Shown: piece after piece, positions 55,789-64,000 of the stretch | Layout: each line of letters starts with the position of its first letter | Position numbering within the stretch: position 1 is the first letter of the stretch | DNA from: Mycobacterium sp. PS03-16 | GTDB taxonomy: Bacteria > Actinomycetota > Actinomycetes > Mycobacteriales > Mycobacteriaceae | NCBI RefSeq assembly: GCF_004570325.1 | Contig: NZ_SPQO01000004.1 | Coordinates: 124,001-188,000, forward strand | Length of the DNA: 64,000 nucleotides | Reading direction: 5' to 3' | Translations under genes and position numbers: made by a program | The notes under the pieces: model-generated | Told to the model about the DNA's origin: nothing | What the model saw: only the letters and a program-made list of their open reading frames with translations | Databases searched by the model: none

Positions 55789-56997
55789 TCACATCCGGTG
55801 CCTGCGCCGGACGCCGTCGAAGCGCGCCCGCAGCTGGGCCGTGCGCTCGTCGGCGGTGACGGTGGCGGTGTCCGCCGGTAGCGCCGCGGCCAACTCGGTG
55901 CGCCGGACCACCCGGGTGGTCAGCACGGCCGGCTGTCCGTCGAGCATGTGGCGGTAGGTGACGTTGCCGCGACTGAAACCCTGGGTGTCCATCCAGTTGT
56001 GGCAGCCCGGGTCGTCGTGGGCCAGCACGATGCGGATGCGGCCGTCGCCGTCGACGGCGGTCCGGCCCGGCGTGTAGCTCACCGGCCGGTACAGGTAGTC
56101 CATGCTGGTGAAGAACACGCCCATGTTGGTGAGCGACCAGAGTCCCTCGTGAGCCGGGAACTCGATGATCAGCGCGTCGCCGGGATCGAGCTCCCAGTAC
56201 ATGTTCGCCGCCGCCCGGCCCCGCTTGTCATCCCCGTCGGTCACGTCGACGGCCGGGAACCGGTTGGGCCGGCGGGCGTCGACGCCGCCGTAGGTGAACG
56301 GGTAGTCCGGCCAGTCGGCCATCGCGCCGGTGAGGAAGTCGCCCGCCCAGTCGATCGCGGCGAGCATGTCGGCGACCGTGGGCAGCGGGCGCGGCGCGTC
56401 CATGCCCACCCGCTCGATCCGCAACTCGGCCGGTCGTTCGTCCCACTGGTCGAAACCCTGGCGGATGAACAGCTTTCGCGAGCCGGCGGTGGTGGGCAGC
56501 CAATTCCCGTCGCGCGCCGGTCCGCCGATGTGGATCTCGACCTCCCCGCCGGGGCCGGTGGACAGTTGCTCGCCGGACAGATTGGCCTCCGGCACGTCCC
56601 CGAACGGCTCATGCAGCACATCGGGCCCGCCGGGCCGCGGGCCCTGCACGGTGATGTTGATAAACGGTGCGTCGCCGCGTGTTCCGGTGATGCGGTAGGT
56701 GTCGACACCGTTGATCCACGCCTGGTGATAGGTGAAATCCGCGCAGTCGCCGCCCAGCTTGCGCAGCGGCGTCACGAAGGCGTGCACCATCGGGTAGCGG
56801 GTGTCGGCGGTCTCCAACGCGAGATCGAAGGCCTGTCCGAGGTTCTGGGTGAGGAAGCGCAGCGCGTCGACGCGCTGGGCGCCGGACGTGGCGTTGTGGT
56901 CTTTGAACGCCTGGGCGCCTGCGGCGTTCAACCGGTCGCAGAACCGCTCCCACGCGGCCGCGAGCGCCTCGTCGTCAGGGCCGTCACCGAACGCCAC
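55789..56997 (-). CDS. DUF1214 domain-containing protein
   Basis: A 402-aa soluble protein. The C-terminal half has the DUF1214-type pattern (YWELDPGDALIIEFPAHEGLWSLTNMGV region, then WMDTQGFSRGNVTYR), usually found with DUF1254 in proteins of unknown function. It lies 2 bases after the TIM-barrel stop in a four-gene minus-strand operon. GTG 56995-56997. Role unknown; the set suggests a shared substrate. Confidence 0.78.
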   Translation of the reverse strand: MAFGDGPDDEALAAAWERFCDRLNAAGAQAFKDHNATSGAQRVDALRFLTQNLGQAFDLALETADTRYPMVHAFVTPLRKLGGDCADFTYHQAWINGVDTYRITGTRGDAPFINITVQGPRPGGPDVLHEPFGDVPEANLSGEQLSTGPGGEVEIHIGGPARDGNWLPTTAGSRKLFIRQGFDQWDERPAELRIERVGMDAPRPLPTVADMLAAIDWAGDFLTGAMADWPDYPFTYGGVDARRPNRFPAVDVTDGDDKRGRAAANMYWELDPGDALIIEFPAHEGLWSLTNMGVFFTSMDYLYRPVSYTPGRTAVDGDGRIRIVLAHDDPGCHNWMDTQGFSRGNVTYRHMLDGQPAVLTTRVVRRTELAAALPADTATVTADERTAQLRARFDGVRRRHRM

Positions 56998-56999
56998 TG

Positions 57000-57764
57000 C
57001 TACGCGCCCAGCCGCTCGAGCATCGCGGTCACCGTTCGGCAGGCCCGGCGTGCGGCCTCGGCGCGGCCCTCGGCATCGATCCGCGGGCCGATCAATTCCA
57101 GATCGAAGCCGTGCCGGTAGCCGGCGGCCAGCACCCGCTCGACGAACGGTGCGATCGGAATCGCGCCGTCGCCGGGAACGGCGCGGGCGGGCAACGACCG
57201 GTCACCGAGGACGTAGTCGCTGAGCTGGATCAACCGCGTCCGCGGCAGTGCCCGGTCCACCAGCGCGTCAAGATCCGCCTCGGCCCAGCAGTGGAAGAGG
57301 TCGATGCAGATGTCGAGGCCGGCCGCCTCGGCGAGCGTGATCGTGTCGCGCAGCGAGTGCGCGATGTGGATGTCGGCGTACAGGCTGGAGGCGTTCTCGA
57401 CGGCCAACGACAGGCCGGCCTCCCGCGCGGCCGCCGCGCACGGGCCCACCGCCTCGCTGAACCGGTCGGCGGCCTGACGCCAGGTCAGGTGGCCGCGCCC
57501 GCCGGTCAGCAGATACACCATCGTGGCGCCGATGCCGGCTGCCGCGTCGATGACCCGCAGCAGTGCGTCGGCCGTCGAGAAGACGTGGCAGACGGCTTGC
57601 GTGCGGTAGTCGTGCTGGGCGATCAGCGGGGCCAGGGCGGGATCGAACAGCTCAGAGTCGATGAGGCTGAGCCGCCGCAGGCCCGTCTCGGACCAGAAGC
57701 GGTCGAGTTCGGGCAGCGGCGCACCGGAGAACGTCACACTGTGCACCGAGATCCGGTCGTGCAT
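57000..57764 (-). CDS. Xylose isomerase-like TIM-barrel protein (sugar phosphate isomerase/epimerase)
   Basis: A 254-aa barrel protein: ISVHSVTF at the start, LAVENASSLYADIHIAHS with the metal-binding Glu, DICIDLFHCWAEADLD with Asp and His, and QLSDYVLGDRSLPARAVPGDG. These fit a divalent-metal site of the family. The sugar or lyase substrate is not known. ATG 57764, placed between the sulfotransferase and DUF1214 genes. Confidence 0.83.
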   Translation of the reverse strand: MHDRISVHSVTFSGAPLPELDRFWSETGLRRLSLIDSELFDPALAPLIAQHDYRTQAVCHVFSTADALLRVIDAAAGIGATMVYLLTGGRGHLTWRQAADRFSEAVGPCAAAAREAGLSLAVENASSLYADIHIAHSLRDTITLAEAAGLDICIDLFHCWAEADLDALVDRALPRTRLIQLSDYVLGDRSLPARAVPGDGAIPIAPFVERVLAAGYRHGFDLELIGPRIDAEGRAEAARRACRTVTAMLERLGA

Positions 57765-57771
57765 GAGATCG

Positions 57772-58941
57772 TCAGTCCCGCTTCTCGATCGCGACGCCGA
57801 AGCGGTCGCGGAACGGCCGGAACTCCTCGTTGAGCGCATCGATGTCCTCGCCGATGTCGGTGAGCAACGACGTCGAGTAGCGGAACTTGCCGTACCGATC
57901 GCCGCGGTTGCGGGCCAGGTACGCGCGCATCGCCTGCTCCGCCGCGGGAGACAGTTCGCGGCCGCAGAACTCGTAGAACTTCCGCGCGGTGCCGACCTGA
58001 TCGGCGATGAAGTCGCAATAGCGGACGTGGTGCACCCGCGCATCGTCGACCAGCGGGTGGCTCATCGTGTTGGCGATGCTCGCGCGGGTCAGGTCGAGGT
58101 GCATCTTCGCGGCCGCCTTCAGGTCGACGGGCCCGACGATGCCCTCACCGATGTCAGCCATCATCATGGTGCGGGACGCGGCCACCTGCACCGGATCGCG
58201 GTGCAGCCACATCAGCCGGGCGTCGGGGTACGTGGCGAAGAAATCGTCGAGCCGCGAGCCGTGAAACCCCTTGCAGACCCAGTACTTCGGTGGGCGCCGG
58301 TACTGGCAGTGCTGCAGCATCGCCCTGTGGATCCGGTACTGCGCGGCGGGATCGGTCGGCAGCCCGCCCACCACGGTCTGCATCGGCACCCGCCACCACG
58401 CCGTCGGCGTCATCACCCGGAAGTCGAACGCCCAGGTGCGTTCGTCCTCGGGCAGCCCGTCGCCGAGCATGTCGTTGTAAGGGTGGCTGTGCAGCCACTT
58501 CGGCAGCTTCGCGTTGATCTCCCGCCAGTCGTCGTCCGCGCGGGCGCGGCGCGGATCGTCCGCGCCGGCCAGGCCGGGCGGGGGCGACGGGTACATCACC
58601 TCCCAGAACCGCAGGGCGCGGGCGCCGGGATCCACCGACAGCAACGCGTGCATCAGCGTGGTGCCCGAACGGGGTTCGCCGGTGACGAACATCGGCGCCT
58701 CGATCACCTCGTCGGCGAGGCGGTACCGGTCGCGGTCGGCGAAGAACTCCAGCCGGGAGGTCAGCAGCCAGTGACACACCTCGGCGGCGCGCCGCCTGCC
58801 GGCCGCGTCCAGGCCCACACCGTTGAGGTGTTCGACCGCCACGGCGAACCGGTCGGGCAGTGTCGGATCGCCGTAGTCGTGCAGGCCGGTGGCGTCCTGC
58901 GCCCGGGTCAGCATCTCCCCGGCATCCAGCGCCGCGGTCAC
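57772..58941 (-). CDS. PAPS-dependent sulfotransferase family protein
   Basis: A 389-aa sulfotransferase. The 5'-phosphosulfate loop is TGEPRSGTT at 87-95; the 3'-phosphate site is in WLHRDPVQVAASRTM. The acceptor is unknown; mycobacterial stf proteins sulfate trehalose and other lipids. GTG 58941 overlaps the LLM gene stop (GTGA). Upstream GTG 58953 is an alternative start. Confidence 0.87.
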   Translation of the reverse strand: MTAALDAGEMLTRAQDATGLHDYGDPTLPDRFAVAVEHLNGVGLDAAGRRRAAEVCHWLLTSRLEFFADRDRYRLADEVIEAPMFVTGEPRSGTTLMHALLSVDPGARALRFWEVMYPSPPPGLAGADDPRRARADDDWREINAKLPKWLHSHPYNDMLGDGLPEDERTWAFDFRVMTPTAWWRVPMQTVVGGLPTDPAAQYRIHRAMLQHCQYRRPPKYWVCKGFHGSRLDDFFATYPDARLMWLHRDPVQVAASRTMMMADIGEGIVGPVDLKAAAKMHLDLTRASIANTMSHPLVDDARVHHVRYCDFIADQVGTARKFYEFCGRELSPAAEQAMRAYLARNRGDRYGKFRYSTSLLTDIGEDIDALNEEFRPFRDRFGVAIEKRD

Positions 58942-60086
58942 GGCGCGATCCCGCACAGTCTCATCAACTCGTCCTCCGCCTCGCGAACAGCGTCGGCCGA
59001 TGCGGCCGCGTACCGCAGCCCCGCCATCGCGCCGTAGTCGAGGATCTTGGGCACCTGCAGGCCCGCGTCGACGTACGCCTTGACCGTGCGGGCGACCTGG
59101 GCGGGGGTGCCGTGGGGTACGACCGCCAGGATGGCCTCGGGGTCCACCCGGTCGAGGAAGTCGATGATGCGCTCGCGGGTCATGGTCGCCGGGTCGATGT
59201 CGTGGAATCCGCGCCAATCGTCTCCGAGGGGATGCCGGTGGCCGAACGAGCGCAGCGTGTCGGCGGACACCTGCAGCAGGAAGGCCTTGACCAGGGGTGC
59301 GGCCAGGATGTCGGCCAGAGCCGCCTCGTCGGGCGCGATCAGGCAGACCTGGATGTAGCACGGGGTGATGGCCATCGGGTCACGGCCGGCGCGGTCCGCG
59401 GACGCGCGCACGGCGCCGAGCATGTCGGCGTAATGCTCGGGTGTCCACGCGCCGGCGGGCCACCAGCCGTCGGCGTAGCGGCCGGCGAGGTCGAGCATCC
59501 GGGGTCCGCTGGCGCCGATCCAGATCCTGGGTGCCCGGCCCGCATACGGTTCGGTGTCGAGCCGAGCCTGGTGCAGACGGTAGAACCGGCCGGTGAAGTC
59601 GATCGGACCGGTCGACTCCCACAGCATCCGGATGACTTGAAGGGCCTCCTCGAACCGGCTGACCGCGCGGGAGAAGTCGAAACCGTAGGGCACGATGTTC
59701 TCGCGCTCTCCGCTGCCGAGGCCGAGAATGAAGCGGCCCTCGGCCAGGTGGTCGATGGTCAGCGCCGACTGCGCCAGCGAGGCGGGATGGCGGCGCACCG
59801 TGTCGACGACGGCGGTGGCCAGCGGCGTGCGCTCGGTCAGGACGGCCGCCGCGGCGGCGACCGCCATGCCGTCGAGGTGGCGGTGGGGGGACGGCGACGT
59901 GGTGGCGAGGTCGGTGAACTCCGGCGTCCAGATCGAGTCGGGCCAGAAGCTGACCATGTGGTCGGGCAGCCAGATGGAGTGGTAGCGACCGCTGTCGAGG
60001 CGTTTCAGCGCCGACATGTCGAGCGGCAGCGTGGTGCGCAGGAACGCCGCGGGCTGCACCGCCGGCGCCGTCGACTTGCTGGGCAC
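58938..60086 (-). CDS. LLM-class F420-dependent oxidoreductase
   Basis: A 382-aa luciferase-like monooxygenase fold. The AEGRFILGLGSGERENIVPYGF region and the PRIWIGASGPRMLDLAGRYADGWW motif are typical of F420-dependent mycobacterial members. Substrates range from glucose-6-phosphate to lipids; not assignable here. First gene of the operon LLM-sulfotransferase-TIM barrel-DUF1214. GTG 60086. Confidence 0.88.
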   Translation of the reverse strand: MPSKSTAPAVQPAAFLRTTLPLDMSALKRLDSGRYHSIWLPDHMVSFWPDSIWTPEFTDLATTSPSPHRHLDGMAVAAAAAVLTERTPLATAVVDTVRRHPASLAQSALTIDHLAEGRFILGLGSGERENIVPYGFDFSRAVSRFEEALQVIRMLWESTGPIDFTGRFYRLHQARLDTEPYAGRAPRIWIGASGPRMLDLAGRYADGWWPAGAWTPEHYADMLGAVRASADRAGRDPMAITPCYIQVCLIAPDEAALADILAAPLVKAFLLQVSADTLRSFGHRHPLGDDWRGFHDIDPATMTRERIIDFLDRVDPEAILAVVPHGTPAQVARTVKAYVDAGLQVPKILDYGAMAGLRYAAASADAVREAEDELMRLCGIAP

Positions 60087-60129
60087 TCGCTCAGCTTAAG
60101 CGGCCCGATCGTTGCGCCGGGTGGTTTTG

Positions 60130-60165
60130 GAGAATACCCTTCTCGCTTGACGCGAAGGCATTCTC
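60130..60165. promoter_or_regulatory. Twin inverted-repeat operator candidate
   Basis: GAGAATACCCTTCTC (60130-60144) has perfect 5-bp arms; a second, looser copy follows on the opposite reading (GAGAATGCCTTCGC, 60165 to 60152). It stands in the 114-bp gap between divergent LLM and crotonase operons and could bind a TetR-type regulator controlling both. Confidence 0.55.
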
Positions 60166-60200
60166 GCCGACGCTGGGGGTGGCGACGGAAAGGGTGCCCG

Positions 60201-61022
60201 ATGACGGATGCCGACGCCGCCGCAGCGGGTCGCGCGTCGCAGGCTGTTGTGGTGGACACCCCGGTCGAGGGCGTCGTCGTGCTGCGACTCAACCGGCCCG
60301 GCCGGCTCAACGCGATCAACGGGGTCATGCGCGACGCGTTGACCGCCGCGCTGGGCGTGGTGGGGGCCGACCGGGCGGTGCGCGCCGTGGTGCTGACCGG
60401 CTCGGGGCGCGGGTTCTGCTCAGGAATCGACGTGCGGGACTTCGGATCCGGCATGCTCGCTGCCACCGCTCCGGCGATCGAGCGCATGCGCTTCCAGGAG
60501 GCGATGGCCGCGTTGCCCCGGGCCGTCCGCGCGTTGCCGCAGCCGGTGATCGCCGCGGTGAACGGACCCTGCGTCGGCGCCGGGCTGGCCCTGTGCCTCG
60601 CGTCGGACATCCGGATCTGTTCAAGCACAGCGAGTTTCGGCAACGCCGCAATCCTGTTGGGCCTGTCGGGTGCCGAGATGGGCATGAGCTACCACCTGCC
60701 CCGCATCGTCGGCACCAGCGTGGCCGCCGACTGGATGCTGACCGGACGCACCGTGTCCGCCGACGAAGCCGACCGTCGGGGACTGGTCAGCCAGGTGGTC
60801 GAAGCCGACCTCCTCGTCGAGACCGCCGTCGCCCTCGCCGCGCAGGTCGCCGGACTGGCGCCGTTGGGGTTGGAGTTGACCAAACGCGCACTGCAGGTCA
60901 ACACCGACGCGGCGGGTTTCGACGCGGCGCTGGAACTCGAGAACCGCAACCAGGTGCTGACCCACGCCACCGATGACGCCGCGGCGCGCCGGCACCGGTG
61001 GTCCGGGCGCGGCGAGGACTGA
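60201..61022 (+). CDS. Crotonase-superfamily protein
   Basis: A 273-aa crotonase-fold protein. FCSGIDVRDFG and NGPCVGAGLALCLASD give the oxyanion hole. Both catalytic Glu positions of true hydratases are absent: Ala/Leu stand where CE and PE would be (GLALCL and NAAILLGL). A later EMGMSYHLPR offers another acidic residue. The reaction may be isomerisation or hydrolysis. ATG 60201; 12 bases then lead to the dehydrogenase gene. Confidence 0.86.
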   Translation: MTDADAAAAGRASQAVVVDTPVEGVVVLRLNRPGRLNAINGVMRDALTAALGVVGADRAVRAVVLTGSGRGFCSGIDVRDFGSGMLAATAPAIERMRFQEAMAALPRAVRALPQPVIAAVNGPCVGAGLALCLASDIRICSSTASFGNAAILLGLSGAEMGMSYHLPRIVGTSVAADWMLTGRTVSADEADRRGLVSQVVEADLLVETAVALAAQVAGLAPLGLELTKRALQVNTDAAGFDAALELENRNQVLTHATDDAAARRHRWSGRGED

Positions 61023-61034
61023 GAGGCGACGACG

Positions 61035-62330
61035 ATGGCGTGGGACTTCACCACCGACCCGGAATGGGCGGCGCAGCTGAAGTGGGTCGAGGAGTTCGTG
61101 CGCGAGGAGTGCGAACCGGTCGACTATGTGGTCACCGAATCCCACGACCTCAACGACCCTGTGCGCCAGGCCCTGATCCCGCCGCTGCAGGACATCGTCA
61201 AGGAGCGCGGACTGTGGGCCACCCACCTCGGCCCGCACCTCGGCGGTCCCGGCTACGGGCAGGTGAAGCTGGCGCTGCTCAACGAGATCCTCGGCCGGTC
61301 GGAGTGCGCACCGATCGTCTTCGGTTCGCAGGCGCCGGATTCGGGCAACAGCGAGATCCTCGCCCACTACGGCACACCGGAGCTCAAGGAGCGCTATCTC
61401 GAACCGCTGCTCGACAACCGCATCGTGTCGTGCTTCTCGATGACCGAACCGCAGGGCGGCGCCGATCCGAAGGTGTTCACCACCACCGCGGTTCCCGACG
61501 GCGACCACTGGGTGATCAACGGGGAGAAGTGGTATTCGTCGTTCGCCTCGATGGCGTCGTTCCTCATCGTCATGGCCATGACCGACCCGGATGCCCCGCC
61601 GTATGAACGGTATTCGATGTTCGTGGTGCCCGGCGACACCCCGGGCATCACCGTGCTGCGCGACGTCGGCCTCGGATACCAGCCGCTCGGTGGCGGGGGC
61701 CGCGAGGGCTACGTCCGGTACGAGAACGTCCGGGTGCCGGGCGATCACATGCTCGGGCCGCGCGGCGGCGCGTTCGTGGTCGCCCAGACCCGGCTGGGCG
61801 GCGGCCGCATCCACCATGCGATGCGCACGGTGGGGCTGGTCCGGCGCATCTACGACATGATCTGCGAGCGGGCCGTGTCCCGCTACACCCAGGGCAGCGT
61901 GCTCGCCGACAAGCAGATGGTGCAGGAGATGATCGCGGACTCGTGGATGGAGATCGAGGCCTTCCGCCTGCTCACGCTGCAGACCGCCTGGAAGATCGAC
62001 AGGTTCAACGACTACAAGGCCGTGCGCGCGGACATCTCCGCAGTCAAGGCGATGATGCAGAAGGTGCTGCACGACGTCTCGGCGCGGGCGCTGCAGATCC
62101 ACGGTTCCCTCGGCACGTCGCACGAGATGCCGTTCGTGCAGTACCTGACCGAGTCGTTCGTGCTCGGCCTGGCCGACGGCCCCACCGAGGTGCACAAGGT
62201 GACGCTGGCCCGCCAGCTGCTCAAAGACGTCGAACCCGCCCCCGACGCGTTCCCGTCGGAACACCTGCTGCGGCTGCGGGCGGCGGCCGAGGCCAAGTTC
62301 GCCGACCGGCTCGCGGGCATCCCGCGCTAA
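61035..62330 (+). CDS. Acyl-CoA dehydrogenase of the ACAD10/ACAD11 type
   Basis: A 431-aa FAD enzyme. It has FSMTEPQGGADP, WVINGEKWYSS, GGGRIHHAMRTVG, and FVLGLADGPTEVHK near the C-terminus. GRIHH and LADGP are seen in ACAD10/11-type proteins; the usual catalytic Glu of the YEGT motif is replaced by Asp (ADGP). This subgroup acts with an APH-like kinase on 4-hydroxyacyl-CoA in other organisms. That kinase gene is the convergent neighbour. Confidence 0.9.
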   Translation: MAWDFTTDPEWAAQLKWVEEFVREECEPVDYVVTESHDLNDPVRQALIPPLQDIVKERGLWATHLGPHLGGPGYGQVKLALLNEILGRSECAPIVFGSQAPDSGNSEILAHYGTPELKERYLEPLLDNRIVSCFSMTEPQGGADPKVFTTTAVPDGDHWVINGEKWYSSFASMASFLIVMAMTDPDAPPYERYSMFVVPGDTPGITVLRDVGLGYQPLGGGGREGYVRYENVRVPGDHMLGPRGGAFVVAQTRLGGGRIHHAMRTVGLVRRIYDMICERAVSRYTQGSVLADKQMVQEMIADSWMEIEAFRLLTLQTAWKIDRFNDYKAVRADISAVKAMMQKVLHDVSARALQIHGSLGTSHEMPFVQYLTESFVLGLADGPTEVHKVTLARQLLKDVEPAPDAFPSEHLLRLRAAAEAKFADRLAGIPR

Positions 62331-63280
62331 CCGAGCAGCGCCCTCGACCGGGCCAGCAGGTGCGGCAACTCCCGCGCCATCGCCTCGAGGTCCGGATGCG
62401 GCCGTGCCCGCCTGCGGTTGTGTTTGACGATCAGCGCCCATGTCGCCGTCGACTTGAAACACGCCAGCGCCATGAACCATTGGAGGTCGGGCACCTGTGC
62501 GCCGAGCGCGTCGGCGTAGCAGCCGGCGAGGTCGTCGACCGGCGGCACGCTGGCGGCGTAGGGCGATGGGCGTCGGTAGGTGCGCGGATCGGCGTTGACC
62601 AGAAACCAGCCGACATCGATCCGCGGATCGCCGACCGACCAGATCTCCCAGTCGATCACCGCGCTGATCCGCGGGCCGTCGGCCAGCAGGTTCCCCAGCC
62701 GGAAGTCGCCGTGGACGACGGCCGGCCCCACGGCCGGCGGCACATCGGCGCGCAGCGCGGCGGCGACCTCGGCCCAGCCGGGCGCCAGCGTCGTGTCGAC
62801 GGTGTCCAGCGTCGCGCACCACCGGTCGATCTCGGCGGCCGCGTCCACCACCGGTTCGGCGCCGAGTCCGAGCGCGCCGGGATCGTGGCGGTGCAGTGCG
62901 GCCAGGATGCCGGCGGCAGCACCGAACCGTTGCCGCACAGTGGGATCAACGGCGCCCGGCGGCGGGTCGAAGAGCGGTTCCATGCACTCGCCGGGGACCC
63001 GGGACATCACGAACAGCGGTGGCGCGCCGGCGTCCTGCCACAGCAGCTCGGGGACCGGCACCTCGGTTCCGGACAGCGCGGCGAGGATCCGCGCCTGCCG
63101 CAGTACGTCCCGGTGCCCGGTCGGGGCGTGTCCCGGCGGGGCCACCTTGACCACCACGGATGTGCCGCCCCGCTGCGCGGCGAAGGTCAGGCTCGACGCC
63201 CCGCCGGCCAGCGGCCGCACGCCGCGGATCCCGGCCTTCGACAGGCGGTCCCGCAGTGCGTCGAGGTCGAGCTCGGTCAC
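62327..63280 (-). CDS. Aminoglycoside phosphotransferase-type kinase (ACAD10/11-associated)
   Basis: A 317-aa kinase-fold protein. The Brenner motif is VVHGDFRLGNLL with the catalytic Asp and Asn; the magnesium Asp is in VIDWEIWSVGDP; an ATP-binding Lys appears in VVVKVAPPG. The usual partners of such kinases beside ACADs are 4-hydroxyacyl-CoA phosphorylation systems. GTG 63280 overlaps the SDR stop, so the two are coupled. Its stop overlaps that of the dehydrogenase by two bases. Confidence 0.88.
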   Translation of the reverse strand: MTELDLDALRDRLSKAGIRGVRPLAGGASSLTFAAQRGGTSVVVKVAPPGHAPTGHRDVLRQARILAALSGTEVPVPELLWQDAGAPPLFVMSRVPGECMEPLFDPPPGAVDPTVRQRFGAAAGILAALHRHDPGALGLGAEPVVDAAAEIDRWCATLDTVDTTLAPGWAEVAAALRADVPPAVGPAVVHGDFRLGNLLADGPRISAVIDWEIWSVGDPRIDVGWFLVNADPRTYRRPSPYAASVPPVDDLAGCYADALGAQVPDLQWFMALACFKSTATWALIVKHNRRRARPHPDLEAMARELPHLLARSRALLG

Positions 63281-64000
63281 CCGGTCGTGGCTTCGCGCAG
63301 GAACGACTGGGTGTGGGCGATGCGGCCGGTCATCGTCTTCGGATCGCCGGTGCACAGCCTCATTGCGGTTTCGGTGATCAGCGCGATGTCCTCGGTGTCG
63401 GTCTTGGCCAGATCGAGGGTGCCGGCCCCCGGCGTGGCCACCGGGTTGGTGGGCGCGGCCGCGTTGACCGCGATGCCGTCGTCGTGCAGCTCGGCGGCAA
63501 GGCTTTTCGTCAGCCGGTTCAGCGCCGCCTTGGCGGTGCCGTAGATCCCGAATCCGGCGGTGCGGTCGAATTCGGAGAACGGTGGCCCGCCCGGTAGGTC
63601 CCCACCGACGGAGGTGACGTTGAGAATCCACCCGCCGCCGCGTGCGCGCATGGCCGGAATCGCCAGCTGGCACAGGTGCAGCGGCGCCAACAGATGCATC
63701 TCGAGCATCAGCCGGGCGCGCTTGTCCGGGAAGCCGTCGAGTGGGCGCAGGAACGTCACGGCCGCGTTGTTGACCAGGATGTCGGGACTGCCGACGGTGT
63801 CGACGGTTTCGGCGAACAGGCGGTCGCGCTCGGCGGCGACGGACAGGTCGGCGACGATCGCGACGGCCGTGCCGCCGGCGGCGGTGATCTCGTCGCGGGT
63901 CTGGCGCAGCGAGCCGTCGTAGCGGGGGTCGGGTTCCATGGTGCGGGCGGTGAGCGCGACGGTCGCCCCCTCGGCGGCCAGTTGCGCGGCGATCGCCTTG
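63277..64000 (-). CDS. Short-chain dehydrogenase/reductase, 5' end outside the window
   Basis: The last 241 residues of an SDR. The N-terminal TGxxxGIG cofactor loop is outside. DILVNNAAVTF, the catalytic Ser in NVTSVGG and the Tyr-x3-Lys in GIYGTAKAAL are visible. It could oxidise or reduce a hydroxyacyl group. Coupled by GTGA to the APH-like kinase gene. Confidence 0.9.
   Translation of the reverse strand, partial: KAIAAQLAAEGATVALTARTMEPDPRYDGSLRQTRDEITAAGGTAVAIVADLSVAAERDRLFAETVDTVGSPDILVNNAAVTFLRPLDGFPDKRARLMLEMHLLAPLHLCQLAIPAMRARGGGWILNVTSVGGDLPGGPPFSEFDRTAGFGIYGTAKAALNRLTKSLAAELHDDGIAVNAAAPTNPVATPGAGTLDLAKTDTEDIALITETAMRLCTGDPKTMTGRIAHTQSFLREATTG

Noticed and set aside
60134..60139. 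ATACCC as a reverse SigF -10 for the LLM operon
   Set aside because: No AAAC at the required 15-17 base spacing; the bases are part of the GAGAAT palindrome.

Overview
The window is high-GC (about 70%), densely coded DNA from a mycobacterium, most likely a rapid-growing, non-tuberculous Mycolicibacterium-type species. The evidence is gene content and order: class Ib nrdF, an antigen-85 mycolyltransferase, a methylglucose lipopolysaccharide (MGLP) cluster, lpqA, TB22.2 and F420-type enzymes. The order follows, from memory, the M. tuberculosis block Rv3048c (nrdF2) to Rv3009c (gatB), read in the opposite direction. GTG and TTG starts and ATGA/GTGA overlaps are common. I saw no tRNA, rRNA, CRISPR array, insertion sequence or prophage.

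Layout. 1-5.3 kb: end of nrdF, a small membrane protein, an Lnt-like protein whose catalytic Cys is Ser, an APC permease and an Ag85C-like mycolyltransferase. 5.3-11 kb: adhC, a YciI protein, fecB, ctaD, serB2. 11-13.5 kb: an inserted MocR-type regulator (YczR), a 54-aa protein and its YczE membrane partner. 13.5-18.7 kb: ABC ATPase, NUDIX, echA17, two methyltransferases, TB22.2. 18.7-27.6 kb: AGCS symporter, a PQQ-propeller lipoprotein and the MGLP genes (acyltransferase, GT4, GH57, methyltransferase), interrupted by a DUF202 pair and a DedA protein. 27.8-29.6 kb: fixA-fixB. 29.7-35.2 kb: an inserted LAL-type LuxR regulator and four coupled genes (hydrolase, NAD(P)-binding protein, cupin, nitroreductase). 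35.3-39.3 kb: OlsB/PlsC-like acyltransferases, iscS, mnmA. 39.3-45.8 kb: lpqA, MetE-like protein, small secreted protein, FadD, YjbR protein, ligA. 45.8-50.5 kb: a speE-DUF350-DUF4247-DUF2617-DUF4178 operon, a hemerythrin with a SigF-type promoter and a divergent Cys-rich protein. 50.5-55.8 kb: ACT protein, gatC-gatA, pfkA, gatB. 55.8-64 kb: an accessory lipid-type region (DUF1214, TIM barrel, sulfotransferase, LLM enzyme; divergent crotonase and acyl-CoA dehydrogenase; convergent APH-like kinase and SDR).

How it works together. The conserved backbone is housekeeping: deoxynucleotide synthesis, respiration, serine synthesis, electron transfer to beta-oxidation, tRNA thiolation, transamidation, DNA ligation, glycolysis and MGLP synthesis. 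Accessory modules sit at the junctions between conserved genes. A palindromic repeat family with CGAGCAGACGC arms occurs four times in gene ends or gaps, twice around pfkA; the first copy is a perfect 62-bp palindrome that encodes the tail of the Lnt-like protein. The most interesting functional proposals are an ACAD10/ACAD11-like kinase plus dehydrogenase module at the right end, and the LAL-linked four-gene operon.
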